Shown here piece after piece: positions 51,372-59,374 of a stretch of 64,000 nt of DNA. The translations under genes and the position numbers were made by a program. The stretch's first letter is position 1. Each line of letters opens with the position of its first letter. The DNA is taken from the NCBI RefSeq assembly GCF_024385505.1, contig NZ_JANFLT010000002.1, forward strand, positions 558,001-622,000. The letters are read 5' to 3'. The notes under the pieces were generated by a model. That model saw only the letters and a program-made list of their open reading frames with translations, ran no database searches and was not told where the DNA came from. The stretch comes from Arthrobacter zhaoxinii. Its GTDB lineage: Bacteria > Actinomycetota > Actinomycetes > Actinomycetales > Micrococcaceae.

Positions 51372-52178
51372 GTGTTAGTCAGCGTAGGTCAGTTCAGCCC
51401 GTCCGGTGAGGTCCGGCAGAATCTCGCCACCATGCGGTCCCTCGCCGGCAAGGCCAGGGCCGAGGGGTCCGAGCTGATCATCTTCCCCGAAGAGTCCATG
51501 TTCAGCATCGGCAAGGTGGAAGGATCCCTGGCCGCCGCCGTCGATGCCTCCTGGACCACTTTTGTCTCCCAGCTGTCCCTGCTGGCCGCCGAACTGGAGA
51601 TCGCGGTCATTGCCGGCGGCTACGAGTCCAGCGGTGAGGACCGGCCCTTCAACACCCTGGTCCTGATAGACGCCACCGGACGGATCGTGGACACCTACCG
51701 CAAACTGCACCTGTATGACGCCTTCAGCTATGCGGAATCCACCCGGATCAAACCGGGCGACGGCGGCGTGAAGGTTCTGCAGGTGGGCGACCTCCGGGTA
51801 GGGGTCATGACCTGCTATGACCTGCGCTTCCCGGAACTGGCCCGGGCGCTCGCCGATCTCGACGCCGACCTACTGGCGGTCCCGGCGGCCTGGTTCAAGG
51901 GTGAGCACAAGATTGACCACTGGGAAACCCTGCTCAAGGCCCGCGCCATCGAGAACACTGTGTGGGTGGCGGCTGCGGGAACGTCCAGCTCGCACACCGT
52001 GGGCCACTCCGCCATCCTGGACCCGATGGGGGTGCCGCAGGCTGCACTGGAGGATGAACGCGAGGCCGTGGTGACGGCGGACGTCACCCGCCGGCGGATC
52101 GACGACGTACGCCAGTTCCTTCCGGTGCTCAAGAACCGCCGCTTCGCGGAAAACACGCAGATCGTGGAGGCGCACTAG
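51372..52178 (+). CDS. carbon-nitrogen hydrolase (nitrilase superfamily)
   Basis: A 268-residue amidase-type enzyme. The Glu-Lys-Cys triad is complete: Glu in LIIFPEESMFS (about residue 40), Lys in YRKLHLYDAF (about 115) and Cys in MTCYDLRFPELAR (about 146). It also has WVAAAGTSSSHTVGHSAILDPMG. Close relatives act on omega-amides (Nit2-like) or similar small amides. GTG start; TAGGCT about 34 nt upstream could be the -10 box. Confidence 0.92.
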   Translation: MLVSVGQFSPSGEVRQNLATMRSLAGKARAEGSELIIFPEESMFSIGKVEGSLAAAVDASWTTFVSQLSLLAAELEIAVIAGGYESSGEDRPFNTLVLIDATGRIVDTYRKLHLYDAFSYAESTRIKPGDGGVKVLQVGDLRVGVMTCYDLRFPELARALADLDADLLAVPAAWFKGEHKIDHWETLLKARAIENTVWVAAAGTSSSHTVGHSAILDPMGVPQAALEDEREAVVTADVTRRRIDDVRQFLPVLKNRRFAENTQIVEAH

Positions 52179-52372
52179 GGTCGGAAAATCCGGCTCCGAA
52201 AAACTTGGCGGCGGCGTAACCTTTCCGCACCCGCCGTCGATTACCTGTGTGTAACGGCCGCGCCGAGGCTCATCCCCCCAACGAGCATCGGTGCGGCCGT
52301 TGCGCGCATGACTGTGGCGGCGGACACGGTAGCATTTGGACCACTCCCGCATCCTAGGAAAGTGAATCCGCC

Positions 52373-52933
52373 GTGCCTGCACCGCTTACTGAGCAGACGC
52401 TCCGTGATGCGCGTGCCCGAAAGCCCGCGGCGCTGCGGGAGATCTACGACGACTTCGCGCCGGGGATCCTCGGTTACCTCCGCTCCAAGGGGTGTGACGA
52501 CCCTGAAGCACTCACGCAGGAAGTCTTCCTGACGCTGTTCGCCAAAATGGACACGCTCAAGGGCGGACTCAGAGGTGCCCGCACCTTCGCCTTCTCCGTT
52601 GCACACGCCCGCATGGTGGATGACGTCCGACGGCGCGAGCGCGAGCCGGCGACCGCCGTGTTCGATCCGGAGCTGGACCGCCGTGCCACGGAATCCGCCG
52701 AGGAAAGCGTGCTGGGTGCCGGTGCCGGAGTTGCCGCCCTCCTGGCGGGTCTGGCACCCCAGCAGCAGGAAGTCCTGCTGCTGCGCGTGGTGGCCGATCT
52801 TTCCGTTGACGAATCGGCGAAGATCATGGGACGCAGCGCCGGAGCCGTGAAGCAGCTCCAGCGCCGCGCCCTCGGGGTACTGAGAAAACAACTGGAACGG
52901 AAGGAGGCACCGGACAATGAGCGAGCATCCTGA
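52373..52933 (+). CDS. RNA polymerase sigma factor, ECF-like
   Basis: A 186-residue sigma-70-family factor of the ECF size. Region 2 (residues 23-85) has AALREIYDDFAPGILGYLRSKGCDDPEALTQEVFLTLFAKMDTLKGG, with the region 2.2 core-binding helix. Region 4 (about 125-175) has LAPQQQEVLLLRVVADLSVDESAKIMGRSAGAVKQLQRRAL. GTG start with AGGAAAG upstream. Its 3' end overlaps the next gene by 17 bp, the usual coupling of a sigma factor with its anti-sigma partner. Confidence 0.92.
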   Translation: MPAPLTEQTLRDARARKPAALREIYDDFAPGILGYLRSKGCDDPEALTQEVFLTLFAKMDTLKGGLRGARTFAFSVAHARMVDDVRRREREPATAVFDPELDRRATESAEESVLGAGAGVAALLAGLAPQQQEVLLLRVVADLSVDESAKIMGRSAGAVKQLQRRALGVLRKQLERKEAPDNERAS

Positions 52934-53690
52934 TGCGCAGGACCGACTCTATGTCCGCAGCCTCCTGGCGGAAGCAGGCGTCGAGGAAACCCCGGAGCTG
53001 GTAGAGGCGCTGTTGGCTTTGCGCAGTGAGTCCCGTGTCCCCGTACCGGAGCCCGAAGGGGAGCTGGCTGCCCTGTTTGAAGGCGCCCCCATGCCCCTTC
53101 GCCCCCGGCGCAAGGGCGGCCGCGGCATCATCCTCGGTACAGCCCTGATCGGGGCGATGGCGGTCGGCGCCGGCGGCGTGGCGGCCAACCCGGATTTCCT
53201 GGTTCGGGCGGATCCGACTCCCATAGTCAGCTTTACGCCGGAGGTGCCCACAGCGGAGGTGCCTCCGCTGGAACGGGTCGAACCCGCTGAACCGGCCGAA
53301 CCCGAGGTGGCCGCAGATCCGGTGGCCCCTGCCGCGGTCACCGAGCCCGAGCCGAATGCGGTGGTAGAAGACAGCCCCGCCCTCGAGCCGGAGCCCAAAC
53401 CGGACATAGTCGTTGTTCCTGCTCCGGTGGTGGAGCCGGGCGGCAGTCCGCTGCCGGGAGCCGGTGACCGGGACGGTAACGGACCCGTCCCGGACCCGCA
53501 GCCGGGCCGGAACCGGCACGACGGCGGGCACCCCGGGCATTCCGGGGACCGCGGGCAGAATTCCGGGCATGCCGGTGCCGGTATGCCCGATAGGCATGGA
53601 TCCGCACACGAGGACTCCGGGCGGGGTAACGGCCGGGGCAACGACGGCGCACACCCCCACGGCCGCGGGCCGTCCGGCCCCGGCCGGTAG
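52917..53690 (+). CDS. membrane protein coupled to the sigma factor, candidate anti-sigma
   Basis: A 257-residue protein. The cytoplasmic N-terminal 65 residues are helical and acidic (DRLYVRSLLAEAGVEETPELVEALLALRSE). A single membrane helix follows near residues 69-90 (GIILGTALIGAMAVGAGGVAA). The outer part is Pro/Glu-rich (EPAEPEVAADPVAPAAV) and ends in an 80-residue Gly/His/Asp-rich tail (HDGGHPGHSGDRGQNSGH). It has no zinc anti-sigma HxxxCxxC motif. Overlap with the sigma gene and topology suggest anti-sigma function; the tail could bind metal. Both are inferences. Confidence 0.6.
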   Translation: MSEHPDAQDRLYVRSLLAEAGVEETPELVEALLALRSESRVPVPEPEGELAALFEGAPMPLRPRRKGGRGIILGTALIGAMAVGAGGVAANPDFLVRADPTPIVSFTPEVPTAEVPPLERVEPAEPAEPEVAADPVAPAAVTEPEPNAVVEDSPALEPEPKPDIVVVPAPVVEPGGSPLPGAGDRDGNGPVPDPQPGRNRHDGGHPGHSGDRGQNSGHAGAGMPDRHGSAHEDSGRGNGRGNDGAHPHGRGPSGPGR

Positions 53691-53824
53691 ACCCCGTCGG
53701 CGTCCCGGGCTCCTTCCTCGGGTGAAGCCGGGTGGATCGGGGAGCTTCCCGTTGTGGTTTGGTGCGGGTGTGGGCTTAGGTAGCAGGTAGGGACGCGTGC
53801 GCCGCGGGCAGCCAGGAGGCCGGA

Positions 53825-54085
53825 GTGGACGAATACGTGATTGTTGTCGAGACGGGCTACAAGATGGCTTCGGCTGCCCACCGGGTGACGTTCACCGAGC
53901 CGATGGGCCGGCGGGAGGCCACCCAGATATTCCTCGACCTGATGGACGGCCAGCGGGAGGACCTGCTGCCGTCCCGGACGAACAGTTTGATCCTGGAGGT
54001 CTCGCCCATTGAATTCCTGCAGGTCCACCGGGCCATGGGCGGTTCCATGGTGCTGGACCGGGTGACGCTGACGCGCCGGCATTAG
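53825..54085 (+). CDS. small hypothetical protein
   Basis: An 86-residue soluble protein of unknown function: DEYVIVVETGYKMASAAHRVTFTEPMGRREATQIFLDLMDGQ, a beta-beta-alpha-like start, then LILEVSPIEFLQVHRAMGGSMVLDRVTLTRRH. It starts at GTG with an excellent AGGAGG, so it is expressed. The gap before it (53691-53824) holds no other clear element. It is convergent with the ABC operon. Confidence 0.6.
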   Translation: MDEYVIVVETGYKMASAAHRVTFTEPMGRREATQIFLDLMDGQREDLLPSRTNSLILEVSPIEFLQVHRAMGGSMVLDRVTLTRRH

Positions 54086-54109
54086 CCGTCGCCCCGGGAC
54101 GCGATGCCG

Positions 54110-54943
54110 TCAGGTCCATTTCCTCACCGCCCGTTTCTCCGCGATGCCCAGCAGGGCATCCGTGGCCTTACCGATGACGGCCAGGGTGATGATGGCCAGG
54201 AACATCCGGTCCGTCCGTCCATTGTTCTGCGAATCCGTCAACAGGAACCCCAGTCCCATGGAGGAGGCGATCAGTTCGGCCGCGACCAGGAACAGCCAGG
54301 ACTGGGCCAGGGCGAGCCGGAGCCCGGAGAAGACGGCCGGCACCACGGCCGGCAGCTGCACGGTGGTCAGCAGCTTCATCCCGCGCAGACCGAAGGCCCG
54401 GGCAGCCTCCACCAGATTGCGGTCCACATGCCGCAGGGCCAGGGCCACCGTGGTGAAGACGGGGAAGAACGCACCGATGGCGATCAGCGTGATTTTGGAG
54501 TCTTCACCGATCTTCATCCACAGGATCAGCAGCGGCACCCAGGCCAGGGACGGAACCGCCCGCAGCGCTCCGATGGCCGGTCCCAGCAAGGCATCGGCCA
54601 GCCGGGACAGGCCCAGCAGGGCGCCCAGGACCAGGCCCAGCGCGGAGCCGATGACGAAACCGGCCAGTACCCGCTGGGTGGAGATGGCAATGTGGGTGCC
54701 CAGTTGGCCGCGCTGCGCCAGGTCCGCCGCGGCGTCGTAAACCGCACCGGGAGGCGGGAGCTGGATGGCGCTGAAGATCCCGGCGGCGGCGGCGAGCTGC
54801 CAGGCCCCAAGCAGTGTGAGGGGAACCAGAAGACCCAGGCCGAGCCGGAAAAACCGGTTGTTCACGCTGAAGCCGGCCTTCGGGGCAGGATGTGCGAGAA
54901 CCGAGGCGTCCTGCTCAGAAGTATGGAGGGAGGGAGTGCTCAT
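54110..54943 (-). CDS. ssuC: ABC transporter permease, sulfonate/taurine type
   Basis: A 277-residue membrane protein with six helices. It carries the ABC-permease EAA-like loop (ARAFGLRGMKLLTTVQLPAVVPAVFSGLRLALAQSW) that docks with the ATPase, and belongs to the BPD inner-membrane group SsuC/TauC. The cytosolic N-terminus lies ahead of LGLLVPLTLLGAWQLAAAAG. Its ATG overlaps the TGA of the binding-protein gene (4 bp). It is the last gene of the ssuB-ssuA-ssuC unit, which starts behind a SAM-type leader. The ssu name is based on family and order, not on proved substrate. Confidence 0.85.
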   Translation of the reverse strand: MSTPSLHTSEQDASVLAHPAPKAGFSVNNRFFRLGLGLLVPLTLLGAWQLAAAAGIFSAIQLPPPGAVYDAAADLAQRGQLGTHIAISTQRVLAGFVIGSALGLVLGALLGLSRLADALLGPAIGALRAVPSLAWVPLLILWMKIGEDSKITLIAIGAFFPVFTTVALALRHVDRNLVEAARAFGLRGMKLLTTVQLPAVVPAVFSGLRLALAQSWLFLVAAELIASSMGLGFLLTDSQNNGRTDRMFLAIITLAVIGKATDALLGIAEKRAVRKWT

Positions 54944-55989
54944 GCTCCCGCGTCCTCTGCATTCCTGACGTAGGAGTCGTCCAGCAGGCTGTCGAGGGCC
55001 TCGTCAATCTGCTCCTGGCTGGCCACGTCTCCGGTCTCCACCAGGGTGGGACCGATCTTCGCCAGGACGCTGCGCTGCGCCTCGCCGGGGGCGGGGTCCA
55101 CGTCCAGGTTGCTGCGCTCCGCGATCACTGTCTTGGCGACGGCGGGGTCCAGTCCGGCGACGTCGGCGAGGATCTGGGCGGTGTCGTCCGGATTGGCTGC
55201 AGCCCAGGCGCGGGCCTTTTCGTACGCATTGACTACTGCCTGCGCCTGCTCGGGATCTTCTGACAGGAAGGATTCGTTGGCGGCCAGGAGGCCGTAGGTG
55301 TTGAAGTCCAGGTTGCGGTAGGCCAGCCGGGCACCGTACTGTTCGGCGTCGGCCATGATCGGGTCCAGCCCGGCCCAGGCATCCACGGAACCGTTCTCGA
55401 GGGCGGTCCGGCCGTCCGCGTGCTGCAGCTGTTCCACGGTGACATCGGAAAGGCTCAGTCCGGCTTCATCCAGGGCCTGGACCAGGAAGAAGTACGGATC
55501 CGTGCCCTTGGTTGCGGCCACCGACTTGCCCGCAAGATCTGCCACCGATTCGATCCCGGAATCGGCGCCGACCACCAGGGCCGACCATTCGGGCTGGGAG
55601 AACACATCGATGGCCTTGATCGGTGAGCCGTTGGCCCGGTTGAGCAGTGCGGCGGAACCCGCGGTGGAGCCGACGTCGATGGCGCCGGACCGCAGGTTTT
55701 CATTGGCCTTGTTGGAGCCGGCGGACTGGACCCATTCCACTGTGACGCCGTCAGCGGCCAGCTCTTCCTCCAGCCAGCCCTGGTCCTTGATGATGAGGCT
55801 CAACGGGTTATAGGTGGCGAAGTCGAGCGTCAGGGTTCCGCCGTCGGCCTCCTGGACCGCGGAGGCCTCGGTGGGATCCTCCCCGGCAACGCAGCCGGCG
55901 AGGGCTAGGCCGGCCACAGCGGCGACGGCGGCAAAAGTGCTGCGGGGCTTGCGGGGCTGGGAATGAGGCTGGAACGAACGGCTGTTCAT
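54940..55989 (-). CDS. ssuA: ABC transporter substrate-binding lipoprotein, sulfonate type
   Basis: A 349-residue extracytoplasmic lipoprotein. The lipobox is LALAGC near residue 32 after a basic N-terminus. The binding domain resembles SsuA/TauA (NMT1-like): TLDFATYNPLSLIIKDQGWLEEELAADGVTVEWVQSAGSN, VGSTAGSAALLNRANGSPIKAIDVF, and LAGKSVAATKGTDPYFFLVQALDEAGLSLSDVTVEQLQHADGRTALENGSVDAWAGLDP. It binds alkanesulfonates or taurine in relatives. It is separated from ssuB by 110 bp without clear structure. Confidence 0.88.
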   Translation of the reverse strand: MNSRSFQPHSQPRKPRSTFAAVAAVAGLALAGCVAGEDPTEASAVQEADGGTLTLDFATYNPLSLIIKDQGWLEEELAADGVTVEWVQSAGSNKANENLRSGAIDVGSTAGSAALLNRANGSPIKAIDVFSQPEWSALVVGADSGIESVADLAGKSVAATKGTDPYFFLVQALDEAGLSLSDVTVEQLQHADGRTALENGSVDAWAGLDPIMADAEQYGARLAYRNLDFNTYGLLAANESFLSEDPEQAQAVVNAYEKARAWAAANPDDTAQILADVAGLDPAVAKTVIAERSNLDVDPAPGEAQRSVLAKIGPTLVETGDVASQEQIDEALDSLLDDSYVRNAEDAGA

Positions 55990-56099
55990 GAGGTGTCCTT
56001 AGGGAAACAGGGCGCGTAAGGGCGCAGGCTGATGGCGGTAAGTCGGAGGCAGCACGGCGCTGCTGAGGGGAGCGCAGTGCCGGGAGGTAAGGGGAGGAG

Positions 56100-56924
56100 C
56101 TAGTGGCGCTCGACGCCGAGCAGGGCGAGGAGGTCGCCGCGCATTCGGGCCAGCTCCGCCGAGGCGCGGTCCCGCGGGCGGCGGCCTGGAACGGTGACGA
56201 CCTCGGTGATGGTGGCACCGGGGGTGCCGTCCTCCCCGCCGAGGACAATGATGCGGTCCGCCAGCTGCAGGGCCTCATCCACGTCATGGGTGACCAGCAG
56301 AACGGTGGCGGGCGCCGCCCGGTGCAGGGAAAGCAATAGGTCCTGCATCTTGAGCCGCGTCAGCGCATCCAGGGCGCCGAAGGGTTCATCCAGCAGCAGG
56401 ACACCCGGTTCCCGCGCGAGTGCCCGGGCAAGGGAGGTCCGCTGGGCCATGCCTCCGGACACGGCCCGCGGCCGGTGCTTGGCAAAGGCTGCGAGCCCCA
56501 CCAGATCCAGGAGCTCGGCAACCTTGGCCTTTCCCCGGCTGGCGCTCGCGGACTTCGGCAACCCGATGGCTATGTTGGCCTGCAGGGTCTGCCACGGCAG
56601 CAGCCGGGGTTCCTGGAAGGCAACGGCACAGCGGTCATCGATGCCGGACACCGGTTTGCCGTCAATCAGGATGTTTCCGGCGGTGGGAAGGTCCAATCCG
56701 GCAGCGGCCCGCAGCAAGGTGGATTTGCCGCAGCCGCTCGCACCCAGGATGGCCAGCACCTCGCCTGGACGGATGTCGAAGGTGATGTCCCGAAGGACTA
56801 CGTGTTCGTCCGGACCGGAACCGAAACTCCGGCCGAGCCCGGCGAATTGAACAGGCAGGGCAGCACCCGGGCGTGCCGTGCCGGAACCGGGTGAGGACGT
56901 GGAAGAAGGCAGGACTGCAGTCAT
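56100..56924 (-). CDS. ssuB: ABC transporter ATP-binding protein, sulfonate type
   Basis: A 274-residue ATPase. Walker A is LGASGCGKSTLLRAAAGLD (about residues 65-83), the Q-loop CAVAFQEPRLLPW, the signature MAQRTSLARALA (an ABC-signature variant GGMAQR) and Walker B VLLLDEPFGALDALTR with TVLLVTHDVDEALQ. It powers import with SsuC and SsuA. It is the first gene of the unit. Its ATG is 10 nt from the last base pair of a SAM-I-type RNA fold whose P1 strand runs into the Shine-Dalgarno GGAGAG. Confidence 0.9.
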   Translation of the reverse strand: MTAVLPSSTSSPGSGTARPGAALPVQFAGLGRSFGSGPDEHVVLRDITFDIRPGEVLAILGASGCGKSTLLRAAAGLDLPTAGNILIDGKPVSGIDDRCAVAFQEPRLLPWQTLQANIAIGLPKSASASRGKAKVAELLDLVGLAAFAKHRPRAVSGGMAQRTSLARALAREPGVLLLDEPFGALDALTRLKMQDLLLSLHRAAPATVLLVTHDVDEALQLADRIIVLGGEDGTPGATITEVVTVPGRRPRDRASAELARMRGDLLALLGVERH

Positions 56925-56930
56925 AGAAAA

Positions 56931-57093
56931 CTCTCCATCGATCCTGGCAGTAGCACCCTACGGAAGGTGTCCTGAGCCGGGGTAACGGCTTCCTGCGACA
57001 CCAGCCTCGTTATTGCCGCACCTCAAGGAGGAAATGCGGCAACCAGGGTTGCTGCGGCTTCATCGATCCAGGTCTCTCAGCCGCTCGGGATGG
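56931..57093 (-). promoter_or_regulatory. SAM-I-superfamily riboswitch (S-box-like) in the ssu leader, no P4 seen
   Basis: Minus-strand fold: P1 CCATC (57089-57093) with GATGG (56935-56939). P2 is GCGGC with GCCGC, enclosing GAGAGACCTGG. Its loop CCTGG (57068-57072) is complementary to CCAGG in J3/4 (56943-56947), the S-box pseudoknot. After AGCAACC, P3 ACCCT pairs with AGGGT, next to the conserved GGTGCTA. P3 carries two extra hairpins (TTGCCGCA/TGCGGCAA and GGTGTC/GACACC). The last P1 bases join the Shine-Dalgarno GGAGAG (56931-56936), so ligand binding would block translation. The canonical P4 hairpin is missing, as in SAM-IV-like members. Subclass is uncertain. Confidence 0.75.
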
Positions 57094-57102
57094 TCAGGCA
57101 CT

Positions 57103-57131
57103 ACTAAACCCCGGAAGAGCAGCTCCAACAA
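57103..57131 (-). promoter_or_regulatory. promoter of the ssu operon
   Basis: Minus-strand TTGTTG, 17-nt spacer, TTTAGT. Expected transcription start near 57096 puts the first base pair of the riboswitch at the 5' end of the message. Confidence 0.55.
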
Positions 57132-57208
57132 GGCCTTCACGTAATATTTCGACGCCGGACCGTTCGCCGTCCGGTTAGCTCCGGAGCCTCTGCATTCGGG
57201 GATGTCCG

Positions 57209-57238
57209 TTGACCCCCGCGGCGGGGCACTTCTAACCT
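57209..57238 (+). promoter_or_regulatory. promoter of the short hydrolase-fold gene
   Basis: TTGACC, 18-nt spacer, TAACCT, about 66 nt before the ATG at 57305. The 57132-57208 stretch between the divergent promoters holds only a small CCGGAC/GTCCGG hairpin. Confidence 0.45.
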
Positions 57239-57304
57239 GCCTTAAGGGCCTTGTGATGTCGGGTCCGGCCGGTTTCATCGATCACACCGATTTGAGGGGT
57301 TGCT

Positions 57305-57919
57305 ATGGCCGCCATGTCCGCATCAGGGAAGGCGATATCCGCCGATGGAACACCCATCGCGTGGTCCCGGCAGGGCAGCGGCCCGCCGCTGGCAATCGTG
57401 GGCCCGCTGCTGGCGCACCGCAGCAGCCCTGCGACGGTGGTGCTCGCGGACGCCCTGGCGCAGAACCACACCGTCTACACCTATGACCGGAGAGGGATCG
57501 GTGAAAGCGGGATGGGCGAGGAATATACGGCGGAATCCGATGTGGATGACCTGCTGGCGGTCCTTCAGGTCGTCGGCGGATCGACGGACCTTTACGGCTT
57601 CGACGAAGGGGCGTTCCTGGCGCTGAGGGCAGCGGAGGAATCCACGGTGGTCAGCCGGGTGGTGGCCCTGGAACCCACCCTTTCCCTCGCCGACGGCGAG
57701 GACGAACTGATGGTCCTGCAGAGCGAGATCGAGGGCTTGGCCGGGGTTCGCATTCCGGTGCTGGTCATGGCGGGGAGCAGCAGCGGTGACGACACTCAAG
57801 ACCTGGCGCGGCAGACCGCCGACGCCCTGGAAACCGGTGAGTTCCTGCTGGTGGAATCGGATACCCGCGGCATTCCGGATGCGGCGCTGACGGATGCCAT
57901 CGAGTCTTTCCTGGCCTAG
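57305..57919 (+). CDS. short alpha/beta hydrolase-fold protein with Asp in the nucleophile elbow
   Basis: A 204-residue protein of the hydrolase fold without a lid domain. It has LAIVGPLLAHRSSP in place of the usual HG oxyanion motif, YTYDRRGIGESGMG, and the elbow LYGFDEGAFLAL, with Asp (residue ~99) instead of Ser. It then has PVLVMAGSSSGDDTQ and LLVESDTRGIPDAAL, where the usual catalytic His motif would end the fold. An Asp nucleophile occurs in dehalogenases and epoxide hydrolases, but the missing His speaks against that. GAGGGG precedes the ATG. It is divergent from the ssu operon. Confidence 0.8.
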   Translation: MAAMSASGKAISADGTPIAWSRQGSGPPLAIVGPLLAHRSSPATVVLADALAQNHTVYTYDRRGIGESGMGEEYTAESDVDDLLAVLQVVGGSTDLYGFDEGAFLALRAAEESTVVSRVVALEPTLSLADGEDELMVLQSEIEGLAGVRIPVLVMAGSSSGDDTQDLARQTADALETGEFLLVESDTRGIPDAALTDAIESFLA

Positions 57920-58016
57920 GCACCCGTTCCGGGTGCCGTCGGCAGCAGTCCTGCCGGCGTGCCGGGACGGGCGCGTAAGCTGGATTCCAATCACCGGCTC
58001 AGGCAAAGGAAAAACT

Positions 58017-58436
58017 GTGGTACACGTCAATGACCCTGCAGTAATCGAACGGCTGCTCCGGAACAAAGCGGCACGGTGGGCGGTAGTGGGCCTGTCGAAC
58101 AACCCGCTGCGCCCCGCCGTCGGCGTCTCACGCTTTGTCCAGGACCATCTGGGCATGGAGATCATCCCGGTAAGCCTGAAGGGCGACGACGTCCACGGCA
58201 ACAAGGGTTACCGGAAGCTGGGTGACATTCCGGGAAGCATCGATGTGGTGGACTGCTTCGTGAACTCCGCCCGCGTGGGTGACATTGTGGACCAGGCCAT
58301 CGATGCGGGGGCCAAGGCCGTTTGGCTGCAGCTCGGCGTGGTGGACGAAGCCGCCGCTGCCCGCGCCGCGGCGGCAGGGCTCGACGTCGTGATGGACGCC
58401 TGCCCGGTGATCGAAGCTCCGCGCTTCGGTCTCTAA
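58017..58436 (+). CDS. CoA-binding protein (YccU family)
   Basis: A 139-residue single CoA-binding Rossmann domain: WAVVGLSNNPLRPAVGVSRFVQ near residue 21, IIPVSLKGDDVHGNKGYRKLGDIPGSIDVVDCFVNSARVGDIV, and KAVWLQLGVVDEAAAARAAAAGLDVVMDACPVIE. These proteins resemble the CoA-binding part of succinyl-CoA synthetase; their role is unknown. GTG start with AAAGGA 6 nt upstream; TAAGCT further up may be the -10 box. Its TAA overlaps the stop of the convergent gene. Confidence 0.9.
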   Translation: MVHVNDPAVIERLLRNKAARWAVVGLSNNPLRPAVGVSRFVQDHLGMEIIPVSLKGDDVHGNKGYRKLGDIPGSIDVVDCFVNSARVGDIVDQAIDAGAKAVWLQLGVVDEAAAARAAAAGLDVVMDACPVIEAPRFGL

Positions 58437-59266
58437 AGCTTGGCGAACCGGGCGCGGATAATCCCTATGTAGAGCCCGTAGAGCATCAGACCCACTCCCA
58501 CCGCGGCCAGCGCCACCACGCCGTAGGGCTGGTCGCGCAGAGTGTGCAGCGCGCCGTCGAGGCCGGTGGACTCCTCCGGGTCCGCCTGCACCGCGGCCAC
58601 TGTGAGCAGCACCCCCAGGATGACAAGCGACACTCCCTTGGCAATAAAGCCGGCCACGCCGGTGATGTCCACGGCCTTTGACCATAGCCCGCCGGGGACG
58701 CCGGTGAGGTTCCGGCGGAAGCGGCGGGTGGCTCCCTTGAAGATGAAGTAGCCGCCGATCCCCACCACAACCAGCCCGGCGAGGCCCAGAATCCATTGGC
58801 CCGCCGGTACCGCCAGCAGGCGGGCGGTCCAGCTGACCGAGGAAGAGCTGCCGTCGTTGCTGCCGCGGCCCAGGGCGAACGAAGCGAAAATGGTTCCGAT
58901 ACCCCCGTAAACGAGCACCTGTCCGGCATTGCTGGCCCGGTCCTTCCAGAGCTCCTTGTCCTTCAGCCGCTGTCCGGCAAGGAAGATGCGGCTGAGTTGG
59001 AACAGCGCCAGGGCGTAACAGCCGAGGAAGCAGAACCAGAGGAGTACGTACCCGGCGGGCTGTTTGGCCACAGCGGCTACGGCTCCGCTGGTGTCCGCGT
59101 TGCCGGATCCTCCGGCGTTGATCTGCAGGGCGATCGCGCCGATGACAATGTGCACGATCCCGCTCGCCATGTAGCCCACCCGGGCGAACCGCTCAAAGGC
59201 CGTGGAATCGGCGGCGCGCTCGGCGGCCTGGCTGACGGGGCCGGTACTGCGGTTGTTCTGCTTCAA
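58433..59266 (-). CDS. DUF1206 membrane protein
   Basis: A 277-residue integral membrane protein with six helices arranged as three repeats of two, typical of DUF1206: ARVGYMASGIVHIVIGAIAL (repeat 1), NAGQVLVYGGIGTIFASFALG (repeat 2) and VAGFIAKGVSLVILGVLLTVAAVQ (repeat 3). Each repeat starts with a GY/GF-type motif. Function is unknown. The TTG at 59266, 8 nt after AAGGA, is the preferred start; longer frames lack a ribosome site. Its stop overlaps that of the CoA-binding gene (CTAA). Confidence 0.85.
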   Translation of the reverse strand: MKQNNRSTGPVSQAAERAADSTAFERFARVGYMASGIVHIVIGAIALQINAGGSGNADTSGAVAAVAKQPAGYVLLWFCFLGCYALALFQLSRIFLAGQRLKDKELWKDRASNAGQVLVYGGIGTIFASFALGRGSNDGSSSSVSWTARLLAVPAGQWILGLAGLVVVGIGGYFIFKGATRRFRRNLTGVPGGLWSKAVDITGVAGFIAKGVSLVILGVLLTVAAVQADPEESTGLDGALHTLRDQPYGVVALAAVGVGLMLYGLYIGIIRARFAKL

Positions 59267-59374
59267 ACCGTTTTGTCCTTCGCTCCGCTGCCGGCATGCC
59301 CGCAGCTTTCCTACCTGTTCCTCCCATCCTGCCACCCATGGGCTGCGTCAGTGCCACCGCACGGACGGCAGCGT

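Noticed and set aside
52179-52372. Two GTAAC-containing sites as an ECF autoregulatory promoter
   Set aside because: The -35-like GTAAC occurrences lack a convincing -10 (CGTC-type) at the right distance; evidence is too thin.
55990-56099. Possible separate promoter or riboswitch between ssuB and ssuA
   Set aside because: Only a small AGCA/TGCT hairpin is visible and there is no good promoter; the gap is better seen as an intra-operon spacer.
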